DNA of 64,000 bases from JANYCO01 sp035535995 (GTDB taxonomy: Bacteria; Bacteroidota; Bacteroidia; Cytophagales; Cytophagaceae), in contig DATLOZ010000020.1 in the NCBI GenBank assembly GCA_035535995.1, positions 124,001 to 188,000 of the forward strand, given 5' to 3'. Made by a program: the position numbers and the translations under genes. The notes below the pieces were generated by a model. The model saw only the letters and a program-made list of their open reading frames with translations, was not told the DNA's origin and did no database searches. Within the stretch, counting starts at the first letter, position 1; the number at the start of each line of letters is the position of its first letter. Below are positions 8,594 to 17,814 of the stretch, piece after piece.

Positions 8594-9562
8594 ATGTTTC
8601 GCACAGAAATAAATATTCCTTCTTCGCCTGAAAAGATCAATCATGAACACAAGCTGCTCACGATCGGTTCTTGCTTTTCGCAAGTGATAGGAGAGCAGCT
8701 GAAAGAAAATAAATTTGAAGTAGTAGCGAATCCATTCGGTACGGTTTTTAATCCGGTTTCTATTTTTAGAATATTGGAAAGCGTCCTTAAAAATGATTTT
8801 TCTTTACTTGACCGTTCGGTAGAAAGTAATGGCGTATGGTTTAATTATCATACACACTCTGATTTCTTTGGCAATACAAGAGAAGCGCTGGAATTGAAAA
8901 TAAAAGATCAATTGCAAAAAGCACATGCGCATTTACTCAAAACAAATTTCCTAATCATTACACTGGGTACGGCTTTTGTATATCGCCTAAAAAAAGAAAA
9001 TGAAATTGTAGCCAACTGTCATAAAATACCTGCGGCTCATTTTACAAAAGAGCTTTTGAGTGTACAGGAAGTAGTACGATCATTCGAAACGTTGCACGCT
9101 CAATTGAAAAGCCAGTTACCTGCATTGAAAATTATTTTGACGGTAAGTCCTGTACGTCATACCAAAGACACATTACCGCTGAATGCTGTAAGCAAAGCCG
9201 CACTGCGATTGGTTTGCCATGAGTGCAGTGAAAAACATGAGAATGTTTTCTATTTTCCTTCATATGAAATAATGATGGATGATCTTAGAGATTACCGGTT
9301 TTATAAACAAGATATGATCCACCCAACAGAAGTTGCGGAGGAATATATCTGGAATAAATTTTCAGAAACCTATTTTTCGGAAGAGACAAAAAAAATATTA
9401 TCCGAATGGGCAAGCCTTTTAAAAGCCTTACAACATAAACCTTTTAGAGGAGGTACGAAGGAACATAGCGCTTTTTTAGAAGATACATTGAGTCGGTTAA
9501 AAAAGCTAAATGGCAAAATTAATTTGGAAGAAGAGATCAACGATATGTTAAACAAAATCTAG
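8594..9562 (+). CDS. GSCFA domain protein (SGNH-like fold)
   Basis: A 322-residue protein of the GSCFA family, named after the motif seen here as TIGSCFSQVIGEQL (about 22-35). The family is typical of Bacteroidota and some Proteobacteria and is thought to be related to SGNH/GDSL esterases; the serine of GSCF would be the nucleophile and the late motif MIHPTEVAEEYIW (about 240) supplies the usual histidine. There is no signal peptide, so the protein is cytosolic. No biochemical function is firmly known. It follows the oxidoreductase with a 13-bp gap, so the two may act on the same small molecule; that is inference from spacing only. Confidence 0.9.
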   Translation: MFRTEINIPSSPEKINHEHKLLTIGSCFSQVIGEQLKENKFEVVANPFGTVFNPVSIFRILESVLKNDFSLLDRSVESNGVWFNYHTHSDFFGNTREALELKIKDQLQKAHAHLLKTNFLIITLGTAFVYRLKKENEIVANCHKIPAAHFTKELLSVQEVVRSFETLHAQLKSQLPALKIILTVSPVRHTKDTLPLNAVSKAALRLVCHECSEKHENVFYFPSYEIMMDDLRDYRFYKQDMIHPTEVAEEYIWNKFSETYFSEETKKILSEWASLLKALQHKPFRGGTKEHSAFLEDTLSRLKKLNGKINLEEEINDMLNKI

Positions 9563-9639
9563 TTTTTGCGCCTTAGCGCCTTTGCGTGAAAATTTGCTCG
9601 CAAAGATGTTAAAATGCAAAGGATATAAAATATTGGAAT

Positions 9640-11655
9640 ATGAAACCCAACAAACTAATAAACGAATCCAGTCCTTACTTACTCCAACACGCGCACAATC
9701 CTGTGCAGTGGTATCCCTGGGGTGAAGAAGCGTTGAAGAAAGCAAAAGAGGAAGACAAACCAATCATCGTAAGCATTGGCTACTCCGCTTGCCACTGGTG
9801 CCACGTAATGGAGCGTGAGTGTTTTGAAAAAGAAGCGCTGGCCGCTATCATGAACGAGCATTTCATCAATATCAAAGTAGACCGAGAAGAAAGACCTGAT
9901 ATCGATCAGATCTACATGGATGCCGTGCAGGCCATGGGATTGCAGGGGGGCTGGCCTTTGAATGTATTTCTGACACCTGACACAAATCCTTTTTATGGAG
10001 GCACTTATTTCCCTCCGGCGCAATGGGAAAATCTGTTAGGCCAGATCGACAAAGCTTTTAAAGAACACCGGGAAGACATTGAAAAATCTGCCCTCGGTTT
10101 CCGTGATTCTCTCAGCGGGAGTGAAGTAGCAAAATATAATCTTCACGAAGTGCCAGGAGAATTTTTAAAGGAAGATCTCGACAAAATGTTTGAGGTGGTA
10201 AAACCAAACTTTGATACAGAAATGGGTGGTAACAAACGTGCTCCTAAATTTCCAATGCCATCTATCTATTCATTTTTATTGAGGTACTACAGCGTTTCTA
10301 AAAACAAAGAAGCGCTACAACACGCTATACTTACGCTTGATAAGATGGCCTACGGAGGGATCTACGATCAGATCGGAGGTGGGTTTGCACGTTATTCTAC
10401 CGACATGGATTGGTTTGCGCCGCACTTTGAAAAAATGTTGTACGACAACGGGCAGTTACTAAGTCTCTACACCGAAGCTTATCAGGCAACCAAAGATCCG
10501 AATTATAAAACGATCGTATACGAAACGATCGAATGGCTAAAAAGAGAAATGACCAGCACGGAAGGCGGCTTCTATTCTGCGCTGGATGCGGATAGTGAGG
10601 GTGAGGAAGGAAAATTTTACGTTTGGTACGAACCGGATCTGAAAAAACTTTTAGGCGAAGATGCAGAACTGTTTAGCAAATATTACAATGTAAACCCTGC
10701 TGGAAATTGGGAAAATATTTACAACATTCTTATCAAATCTTTTTCAGACGAAGTCTTTGCGCTTAATAATGGAATTGAATTAAACGAATTACAAAGCAAA
10801 GTAAAACGCTGGAAAGAAATTTTATTAAAAGAACGTGACAAAAGAGTCCGTCCTGGATTAGACGATAAAATTCTGGCCTCCTGGAATGGCCTTATGTTAA
10901 AAGGCCTGGCAGATGCTTACCGCGTATTCGATGAACTGGATTTTCTGAAACTTGCTCTTGACAATGCTTCCTTTTTGAAAACTAAAATGAAAGAAGGAGA
11001 AAAGTTGTTTCATAATTACAAAAATGGCAAAGCCACTATCGACGGTTACTTAGAAGATTATGCTTTTGTGATCGATGGCTATCTTTCTTTGTACGAAGCT
11101 ACTTTCGACGAGCAGTGGATCAACGAAGCGATCCGGCTTACCAATTATGTGATCGATCATTTTTATGATGAACGCGAAGGGTTGTTCTTTTTCACCGCTG
11201 ATAATTCCGAAAAATTGATCGCTCGAAAAAAGGAGATTTTCGACAATGTAATTCCCGCTTCTAACTCCGCGATGGCGCGCAATATGTACAAGCTGAGTTT
11301 GTTTTTATATAAAGACGATTGGAAAGAATTGGCAGAAAGCATGCTTTCACGCACAAAGAAAATTATTCTCACAGAACCGAGCTATCTTTCCAACTGGGCA
11401 TGCCTGTATGCAGATCTCACACAACCTACCGCAGAGATCGCCATCAGCGGGAGAGATAGTATTGCCAAACGCAAAGCATTTGATCAGATTTTTCTTCCTA
11501 ATAAAATTATGGCAGGAATGGAAAATAATTCTTCTTTACCTATTCTTGAAAACAGAGTAAGCAAAGACGATAAGACTATGATCTATGTTTGTTATAATAA
11601 AACCTGTCAGCGGCCTGTAGAAGAGGCGAGTGAGGCTTTAAAAAATTTGAATTAA
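9640..11655 (+). CDS. DUF255 / YyaL-type thioredoxin-domain protein
   Basis: A 671-residue homolog of bacterial YyaL and animal SPATA20. The N-terminal thioredoxin-like domain opens MKPNKLINESSPYLLQHAHN and carries CHWCH at 51-55, the family's redox-like motif. The remaining residues form an (alpha/alpha)6-barrel-type region like N-acylglucosamine epimerases and cellulases (for example YGGIYDQIGGGFARYSTD and LDADSEGEEGKFYVW). Length is normal for the family, whose reaction is not established. There is no signal peptide. The 77 bp upstream contain a CGCCTTAGCGCCTTTGCG-type sequence of the kind that recurs between genes in this phylum. It lies downstream of the GSCFA gene and could be read through from it. 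Confidence 0.9.
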   Translation: MKPNKLINESSPYLLQHAHNPVQWYPWGEEALKKAKEEDKPIIVSIGYSACHWCHVMERECFEKEALAAIMNEHFINIKVDREERPDIDQIYMDAVQAMGLQGGWPLNVFLTPDTNPFYGGTYFPPAQWENLLGQIDKAFKEHREDIEKSALGFRDSLSGSEVAKYNLHEVPGEFLKEDLDKMFEVVKPNFDTEMGGNKRAPKFPMPSIYSFLLRYYSVSKNKEALQHAILTLDKMAYGGIYDQIGGGFARYSTDMDWFAPHFEKMLYDNGQLLSLYTEAYQATKDPNYKTIVYETIEWLKREMTSTEGGFYSALDADSEGEEGKFYVWYEPDLKKLLGEDAELFSKYYNVNPAGNWENIYNILIKSFSDEVFALNNGIELNELQSKVKRWKEILLKERDKRVRPGLDDKILASWNGLMLKGLADAYRVFDELDFLKLALDNASFLKTKMKEGEKLFHNYKNGKATIDGYLEDYAFVIDGYLSLYEATFDEQWINEAIRLTNYVIDHFYDEREGLFFFTADNSEKLIARKKEIFDNVIPASNSAMARNMYKLSLFLYKDDWKELAESMLSRTKKIILTEPSYLSNWACLYADLTQPTAEIAISGRDSIAKRKAFDQIFLPNKIMAGMENNSSLPILENRVSKDDKTMIYVCYNKTCQRPVEEASEALKNLN

Positions 11656-11699
11656 AATAGCGCTACGACTAATCGTAACATTCCTGCACTAGATTTAAC

Positions 11700-12458
11700 C
11701 TATTGGCAATTATAAGTAAATGTAGTAACAAAAGGGGTGTTTGTGTTATTCTCCATTATTATTTGTTGAATCATATTACCCATCGAATCAAATTTATATG
11801 TGAATGACTCATGGTTTAGACTTTTCAGAAAAAAGAAAGACGATTTTCCATAATTGTATGGAGTATATAATGTTGAATTTGTTTGAGCATAGAGGTTTGT
11901 ATAAAATTCTGTAGTAGAATATTTTGGGGAAGACCCATTTGCGGAAGATGTAGTAATACATGTACCTGAATTGGGATATGTATAGCTATTACTAAAAGTA
12001 GAACTATAATTTTGCGTTGGGTTAAGATATTGATAATATTCTTTACTATCCATGGTAATTAAATACCCATTAGAGTCATATGTATATAAAATGGTATCAT
12101 AAACATTTCTTATATCCTGGTACGAGATGGAGGTGCATTTGCTTACACTATTATCGGCATTAAGATCATTTTTGTAAACAGCATAAATATTTCCCGCTGC
12201 ATCATAGTCAGTCTTAACTATTTCTGTTGGAGATTGATATTGGAATGTATAATAATCTAATAACATACCTGCCGTTTTATTACTATAGGCTTCAACCTTG
12301 ATAAGTTTATCGTTTTCATATTGAAATTTTACATCGATCGTATCAGCCGTATATGAGAGCAATCTACAATTTTTATTCGTGACAGGTGAAGATGTTTTTT
12401 TACAACCATTAGAAATAAGGATAATAAAAAATAAAATAATAGAAATATATTTTAGCAT
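11700..12458 (-). CDS. Lipoprotein of unknown function (YD/RHS-like sheet repeats)
   Basis: A 252-residue exported protein. MLKYISIILFFIILISNGC is a lipoprotein signal ending in a lipidatable Cys19. The rest is rich in Tyr, Asn, Ser and Thr and contains short recurring phrases such as YENDKLIKVEAY, YDAAGNIYAVY, YDSNGYLITMDS and FDSMGNMIQQI, which look like the YD-type beta-strand units of many Bacteroidota lipoproteins. No catalytic motif is visible. It is the only minus-strand gene before the beta-helix gene's terminator, so it needs its own promoter in the short gap at 12459-12480. Probably surface- or periplasm-exposed; no function proposed. Confidence 0.8.
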   Translation of the reverse strand: MLKYISIILFFIILISNGCKKTSSPVTNKNCRLLSYTADTIDVKFQYENDKLIKVEAYSNKTAGMLLDYYTFQYQSPTEIVKTDYDAAGNIYAVYKNDLNADNSVSKCTSISYQDIRNVYDTILYTYDSNGYLITMDSKEYYQYLNPTQNYSSTFSNSYTYPNSGTCITTSSANGSSPKYSTTEFYTNLYAQTNSTLYTPYNYGKSSFFFLKSLNHESFTYKFDSMGNMIQQIIMENNTNTPFVTTFTYNCQ

Positions 12459-12472
12459 AGTAAAAGAGAATT

Positions 12473-12509
12473 AAAAAAAAGCACTCACTTATATTTAAGT
12501 GAGTGCTTT
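12473..12509 (-). terminator. Terminator of the GH87-like gene
   Basis: A 14-bp perfect stem (12478-12491 with 12496-12509, loop of 4) is followed on the minus strand by a T run (complement of the A run ending at 12480). It lies 14 bp after the stop of the beta-helix gene and also separates that gene from the lipoprotein gene downstream. Confidence 0.88.
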
Positions 12510-12522
12510 AAAATTTATCGAT

Positions 12523-14253
12523 CTACTTGATCGCAAAATTCTTAGAATCATTTTTAGTTTCAGAGATCACACAATCTTTCAAAGTAACACTTCCTCTCGA
12601 TTTTTCCGCGATCCACAGGCCATGTCTGTCTTTGGCTCCGATACCATATTTGCCGATCTTAACATTGGTGAAAGTAGCATTGGATAATTCTACCACCACG
12701 CCATAATCTTCCACTGTAATGATGCTTAAGCCATCCGAAAAACTATCGTCGATGGTAACATTGTTCAGCGCAATACCTGAAATCGCACGCTTGTCCAGAC
12801 AAATTTGAACAGCTGCGCGCCATTGCCAGCCATGGTCGTAGCCACCACTGGTTTTGACAGAGCAGTTTTCTACTACTGTAGTGCCGCTAAAATGGTTATT
12901 GATGTTCAACGCTGGTTCAGCTGTAGGGAAGGTAGAGCTCAATAAAATCGCTGAACCTGGATTGATATCGATGAAAGAGCAATATTCAATTTTATTGCTT
13001 TCGCCTCCATAGATCGCTGCGCCGTTGGCAAGGAAAGGAAGTTGTGCGGTGCAATGTGTGATCACATTTTTACCAGGCTTATATGTTTGTCTCAACCAGG
13101 TAGCAGGCCACATCGCGAAGCAATCGTCGCCGGTACCTCTTGCTGTGCAGTTTTTCATGCTTGATTCGGCCATACCTACGCAGAAGTTGATTCCGTCTGC
13201 TACTGTATTTCTAAGGCGGCATCCGTCTACCACAAGGCCTTTAGAATTTTCAACCCAAATTCCAGCTTTGGTATGTTCGATCCAAATGCGCGTGATGGTT
13301 GAGTTCTCGCCGAAAGATCCACCGATCCCATCATTTGGTTCGCTGTCGTCGCGGTAATTTAATTTTCCTAAAAGAGCAAAGTCAGCCAAATGGATGTTGC
13401 TGCCATTCCCTCTGAAACGTACACGGTTACTGGAGTTGTCGGGATATAATTTTTCATCACCCACGATCAACGTATGCCACATGCCTGCACCCTGGATCGT
13501 TACTTTTTCAGGCACGTTAATCTCTCTTGTAAGTTTGTATGTTCCTGCAGGGATGTAAACGATCTTACCTTTTTCAACAGCGATCGTAAGACATCTTAAA
13601 AGCGCTTCGGTGAAATTTTCGTTGGCATCAAAACCTGTAGCGCTTTTATCGGTTACCGATACAGAGTTTTCCGGCGCTGGAATTGGAGCGGCTACATTTT
13701 CAAGATCTACAAAATCAAGGATACAATATTCAGCATTATCGCCTGAAGCATCATCGCGTTTCACACGGATCATATCGCCTTTTGCGATAGCGATGTTCAT
13801 GATTCTTGTTTCATCGTAAAAATTTCTGGGCTTTCCATCCTTAGGCTCGTTGGAGAAAGGATAGTTCCCATAAAGCCAGGAATAATAAGAATTGATCTTT
13901 TGTACCTGTACTTGTTTTCCATTTACATAAATTCCGAGAGAAGTGCGGGTTCCTTCACCTTTCTCATTATCAGGAAGGCTGAAGCGGATCACGATGCTGT
14001 TGGCTGCTGCAGTTGCTTTGAATTCTGCATACTGCCCCTTTGCGGTAAGCTTTACACATTGCTGCCCGGAAGACTCTGTTTCTACCAGGAACGGTCCATA
14101 CTGCGGGCCAAGAACGGTACCGGTAGTTTTCATTTTCTCTGCCTCGTAGGTAGTCCAAGGAATGTCGGCACCGATCTTTACATCGTCCTTTGCAAAACAG
14201 AAGGCTGCACTTAAAGCAAAAACTGCTGAAAGGCAAATAGGTTTTATATTCAT
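12523..14253 (-). CDS. Secreted CBM + parallel beta-helix protein, GH87 (alpha-1,3-glucanase)-like
   Basis: A 576-residue exported protein. The signal peptide MNIKPICLSAVFALSAAFCFA is followed by a CBM6/CBM35-like domain (about 25-190, opening with YEAEKM) and a right-handed parallel beta-helix (about 205-576). Asp353 (VADGIN) and Asp376-Asp377 (GTGDDCFAMW) are spaced exactly as the three catalytic aspartates I recall for the Paenibacillus GH87 alpha-1,3-glucanase (1045, 1068, 1069), and a CBM followed by a beta-helix is also usual there. Mycodextranase or alpha-1,3-glucanase activity is therefore plausible, while a pectate-lyase-like beta-helix of other specificity remains possible. There is no T9SS sorting domain, so it is probably periplasmic. 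It stands alone with its own terminator and no sugar-uptake genes beside it. Confidence 0.7.
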   Translation of the reverse strand: MNIKPICLSAVFALSAAFCFAKDDVKIGADIPWTTYEAEKMKTTGTVLGPQYGPFLVETESSGQQCVKLTAKGQYAEFKATAAANSIVIRFSLPDNEKGEGTRTSLGIYVNGKQVQVQKINSYYSWLYGNYPFSNEPKDGKPRNFYDETRIMNIAIAKGDMIRVKRDDASGDNAEYCILDFVDLENVAAPIPAPENSVSVTDKSATGFDANENFTEALLRCLTIAVEKGKIVYIPAGTYKLTREINVPEKVTIQGAGMWHTLIVGDEKLYPDNSSNRVRFRGNGSNIHLADFALLGKLNYRDDSEPNDGIGGSFGENSTITRIWIEHTKAGIWVENSKGLVVDGCRLRNTVADGINFCVGMAESSMKNCTARGTGDDCFAMWPATWLRQTYKPGKNVITHCTAQLPFLANGAAIYGGESNKIEYCSFIDINPGSAILLSSTFPTAEPALNINNHFSGTTVVENCSVKTSGGYDHGWQWRAAVQICLDKRAISGIALNNVTIDDSFSDGLSIITVEDYGVVVELSNATFTNVKIGKYGIGAKDRHGLWIAEKSRGSVTLKDCVISETKNDSKNFAIK

Positions 14254-14486
14254 TAGTGAACTTGTTTAGTTAGATTTTGTACTTAAACCAAAACCAATAT
14301 ACATATTTTAACGAAACAAAACATAGTCGCTGTGTTTTGTCTTTGCGAATGCTTATTTTTACTAACTATGGTTTGATGATTTACGCAAACCTATAAGGAT
14401 TTAATAATGTTAAAATCATTATAGGTTACATTTATATTAATCCTTATAGCTATACCGTAGGTTATATTAGTTAAGAAATCAAAGAC

Positions 14487-16994
14487 GTGTCCCTGGAATT
14501 TAATAGTGAAGAATATGAAAACGAGCAGACCCTGTTTGCAGATGTAATTCTTCCACTGCCCCTGCCTTTGATGTATACTTACCGGGTTCCCAGAGAGTTT
14601 GCTGCCAAAGTAAAGCCGGGTGTGCGCGTGGTAGTGCAGTTTGGCCAGAAAAGGGTACTCACAGCCGTCATCGCTTCCATTCATTCCAACGCTCCTAAGA
14701 TCTACGAAGCAAAATACCTGCTCGATCTGCTCGACGAAAGTCCTACGGTAAACAGTTACCAATTCAAATTATTTGAATGGATGGCATCGTACTACATGTG
14801 TACACAAGGCGAAGTACTCAATGCTGCCGTGCCTTCCGGACTAAAGCTCAGCAGTGAATCAAAGATCCAGCTCAACCCGGAGTATAACGGGAATTATGAA
14901 TTCTCTGCTTCCGAACAACTTATCCTCGAAGAGCTCAAAAAAAGAAATCTCAGCTACAGTGATGTAATGACCTTGCTTGGGAAAAAGACTATTCACCCGG
15001 TGATCAAATCACTGTTGGCAAAAGGCGTGGTCATTCTTTTTGAAGAGCTAAAGGAAAAATATGCACCAAAGGTTATTTCCAAAATACGGTTGAGAGATGA
15101 AATACTGGAATCGAAAAAACTTTTTGAAGAAGTATTTCAAAAATTAGAAAAAAAGGAAAAACAACTTACGTTACTGCTGCGCTATATGCAGCTTACACAA
15201 GTACAGCAGAATAAAGACAACAACCGGTTAGGCTTGGCCAAAAACGTATTGCTCAATGCCGAAGTCTCTGCTTCTGCGCTCAGCACGTTGCTCAAGAATA
15301 ATATTTTCGAAGAATTTGACCAGGTGATTTCACGGTTTGCAGAGTATGATCTTAAAAATGAAAAGGAGATCAAACTTTCCGAAGCGCAAACACGTGCCAA
15401 AGAGGAAATCCTAGAGCTTTTCAAAACAAAAGAGGTGACCTTGTTGCACGGGATCACGGGCAGCGGGAAAACAGAAGTATATATTGAGCTGATCAAACAT
15501 GCCTTGGAAGGTGGCTCGCAAGTGCTGCTGCTTTTGCCGGAGATCGCCCTTACTACGCAGATCGTTTCGCGTTTGCAAAAAGTATTTGGCAATAAAATGG
15601 GCATCTATCATTCCCGCTTTTCCGACAACGAGCGTGTAGAAGTATGGCGCGGAATTATTTCCGGAAAGTTTTCTTTTATCATTGGCGTACGCTCTTCTGT
15701 TTTTCTTCCTTTCGATAATCTTGGATTGGTGATCGTAGACGAAGAACATGAAAGTTCATACAAACAATACGACCCCGCACCCCGCTATCAGGCGCGCGAT
15801 ACGGCTATTATGCTGGCCAGGTTTCACCATGCTAAAGTAGTGCTGGGCTCGGCTACTCCTTCGGTAGAGAGCTATTACCAGGCTACTACAGGCCGGTGGG
15901 GATTGGTGAAAATGGACAAACGTTTCGGCGAAGCTAGTCTGCCTGAAATTGTATTGGTCGACACGCTGCGTGAGAAAAAATTTAAGACCATGCAAAATGA
16001 TTTTTCTTCCGTACTGCTTTCGGAATTAAAATTATGCCTGGAAGAAAATCACCAGGCAATTCTTTTTCAAAATAGAAGAGGCTATGCGCCTTACCTGAAT
16101 TGCGAGGATTGCGCTTATATTCCTAAATGTACTTCCTGTTCGGTAAGTCTTACTTATCATATGCACAGCGGTGAGCTGCGTTGTCATTATTGCGGCCATG
16201 TGGAACGTCTTCCGCAGCAATGCCAGGCTTGTGGTTCAACAAGGATAAAACCAATTGGATTTGGTACTGAAAAACTAGAAGACGATCTCAAGCTTTTTTT
16301 GCCCGAAGCACGTGTACAACGTATGGACCTTGATACCACACGAAATAAAAATTCTTATCAGAACATCATTCAGGAATTTGAATCAGGAAAAACCAATGTA
16401 CTGGTAGGTACACAAATGGTGACGAAAGGCCTTGATTTTGATAAAGTGACCTTAGTAGGAATTTTCGATGCCGATCGGATGATCCATTTCCCGGATTTCA
16501 GGGCGGCCGAGCGTTCTTTCCAAATCCTTAGCCAGGTAAGCGGGCGTGCGGGTAGGAGAGGGCAGAAAGGAAAGGTATTGATCCAAACTACCAATACTTT
16601 ACAAAATATCCTGCACCAGGTCATTCGCCACGACTACGAAGCATTCTATCAATTGGAATTGCAGGAAAGGGAGCGTTTTAACTATCCACCTTTTTATAGA
16701 CTTATAAAGATCACCATAAAAGACCCGGAGAAAAAGCCGGCGCATGATTTTGCACAAGCATTTGTAAACCTCTTACTCCCTGAACTGGGAAGCAAACGAG
16801 TGCTTGGCCCGGAAACCCCTGTGATCGACAAGATCCGGAATAATTACCTGGTCGATATTTTTATAAAGCTGGAAAAAGACAAGATCAAACTTCCGGCGGT
16901 AAAGGAGCTCTTGCAAAAGCATGCTTCCCAGCTTTTACAATCAGATAAGTCCTATCGAAGCACCCAGGTAGTCTTCGATGTAGACCCTGCATAG
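14487..16994 (+). CDS. priA: Primosomal replication restart helicase PriA
   Basis: Restarts stalled replication forks by binding fork DNA and loading the replicative helicase; 835 residues. The N-terminal DNA-binding domain (about 15-120, beginning ADVILPLPLPLMYTYRVP) precedes the helicase core: Walker A GITGSGKT at 322-329, DEEH box at 418-421, GSATPS near 455 and the C-terminal helicase lobe with QVSGRAGR. Eight cysteines (539, 542, 548, 551, 566, 569, 579, 582) form the two zinc sites inserted in the core. The start is GTG at 14487; the next in-frame ATG would remove the first part of the conserved N-terminal domain. No operon partner is evident. Confidence 0.97.
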   Translation: MSLEFNSEEYENEQTLFADVILPLPLPLMYTYRVPREFAAKVKPGVRVVVQFGQKRVLTAVIASIHSNAPKIYEAKYLLDLLDESPTVNSYQFKLFEWMASYYMCTQGEVLNAAVPSGLKLSSESKIQLNPEYNGNYEFSASEQLILEELKKRNLSYSDVMTLLGKKTIHPVIKSLLAKGVVILFEELKEKYAPKVISKIRLRDEILESKKLFEEVFQKLEKKEKQLTLLLRYMQLTQVQQNKDNNRLGLAKNVLLNAEVSASALSTLLKNNIFEEFDQVISRFAEYDLKNEKEIKLSEAQTRAKEEILELFKTKEVTLLHGITGSGKTEVYIELIKHALEGGSQVLLLLPEIALTTQIVSRLQKVFGNKMGIYHSRFSDNERVEVWRGIISGKFSFIIGVRSSVFLPFDNLGLVIVDEEHESSYKQYDPAPRYQARDTAIMLARFHHAKVVLGSATPSVESYYQATTGRWGLVKMDKRFGEASLPEIVLVDTLREKKFKTMQNDFSSVLLSELKLCLEENHQAILFQNRRGYAPYLNCEDCAYIPKCTSCSVSLTYHMHSGELRCHYCGHVERLPQQCQACGSTRIKPIGFGTEKLEDDLKLFLPEARVQRMDLDTTRNKNSYQNIIQEFESGKTNVLVGTQMVTKGLDFDKVTLVGIFDADRMIHFPDFRAAERSFQILSQVSGRAGRRGQKGKVLIQTTNTLQNILHQVIRHDYEAFYQLELQERERFNYPPFYRLIKITIKDPEKKPAHDFAQAFVNLLLPELGSKRVLGPETPVIDKIRNNYLVDIFIKLEKDKIKLPAVKELLQKHASQLLQSDKSYRSTQVVFDVDPA

Positions 16995-17358
16995 CAGCTT
17001 TGAACAAGGAGCAAGAATAGACAAGTAAGCGCTCCATACAGACCCAAAGTCCAGAACTCCCATTTTTGTATATTAATTTTATGTTAACAAATTAACTTCA
17101 ATGTTAACAGTGATTTTACTGCTTTATAGCTATCGTATTCACAATCAATCTTTTTTAGGGTTTATTTAAAAATTGATTTTCAATAAGTTAAATAAGTATT
17201 TACACAGCTTTTGGTGTGTTGAAACTGAAATTTCACTGCTACGTTTAGGATTATATAACCGGTAACATACAAAGTGGTTTATTACTCCAATGTTAAGAAC
17301 TAGGTTTAATGTTAAGTATCGGTTAATTTTGTATAGTACAATAAGTTATAAAGAGCCT
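16995..17358. other. Intergenic region upstream of the small secreted protein (364 bp)
   Basis: AT-rich spacer after priA. It contains a direct repeat of ATGTTAACA (about 17080-17115) and, near its right end, a consensus -7 element listed separately. A longer reading frame could enter from 17290, but it starts upstream of the promoter, so it is not treated as coding. Nothing else was recognised. Confidence 0.4.
17324..17331 (+). promoter_or_regulatory. -7 element for the small secreted protein
   Basis: TAATTTTG matches TAnnTTTG exactly. Transcription would start near 17337, leaving a leader of about 20 bases before ATG 17359. This decides against the longer in-frame start at 17290. No good TTG box is visible upstream. 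Confidence 0.55.
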
Positions 17359-17742
17359 ATGAAAAAGTTAGCTTACATGTTCCTGATAGTAGGAAGCCTT
17401 CTGGCAGGAGCCAATGTTGTAAATGCAGCCGGAGACGGGGCGAAGAAAAAAGCTAAAACGAGATTTGTTTCCTGCTCTGAGCAGACAAGTCAGATTAAGG
17501 CCCTGATCGGAAGTCCTGATCTAGTGTTGGAAAGTACTTCTAAAGTAGAAGTAAATTTCAGTCTTAACGAATACAATGTCATCACCGTGAATGATGTAAA
17601 AACGGATAATGCCGACCTGAAGAAATATGTCTACAGTAAAATGAATGGCAACCGTATTCACGGAAACGATGTAGATATGAAAGATCAAAAAATCACACTG
17701 GTTTTCAAACCAGAACAACAACCGATATTTTCAGTGTTTTAA
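17359..17742 (+). CDS. Small secreted protein of unknown function
   Basis: A 127-residue exported protein. MKKLAYMFLIVGSLLAGANVVNAA is a clear Sec signal peptide, of which the cleavage site is likely after NAA. The mature part of about 100 residues is lysine-rich at first, has a single cysteine (VSCSEQ) and ends with alternating strands (LKKYVYSKMNGNRI, QKITLVFKPEQQP) that faintly resemble the TonB C-terminal fold found in many small Bacteroidota proteins; this resemblance is weak. ATG 17359 is preferred over 17290 because the -7 element lies between them and the signal peptide begins here. The gene stands alone between a consensus promoter element and a strong terminator, which suggests a monocistronic and possibly abundant product. 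Confidence 0.8.
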   Translation: MKKLAYMFLIVGSLLAGANVVNAAGDGAKKKAKTRFVSCSEQTSQIKALIGSPDLVLESTSKVEVNFSLNEYNVITVNDVKTDNADLKKYVYSKMNGNRIHGNDVDMKDQKITLVFKPEQQPIFSVF

Positions 17743-17780
17743 GGTAGAAGGGGAGTTTTAGGTTTTAGAATTTTAAGTCT

Positions 17781-17814
17781 GTCCCGCTGTGTAATCACAG
17801 CGGGATATTTTTTT
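17781..17814 (+). terminator. Rho-independent terminator after the small secreted protein
   Basis: A 10-bp GC-rich stem (17782-17791 with 17796-17805, loop TAAT) is followed by TATTTTTTTT. It lies 40 bp after the stop codon on the same strand. The left end of the long inverted repeat begins inside the T run. Confidence 0.92.

Noticed and set aside
17290..17358. Longer N-terminus for the small secreted protein
   Set aside because: The extra 23 codons lie over the promoter -7 element and would bury the signal peptide.
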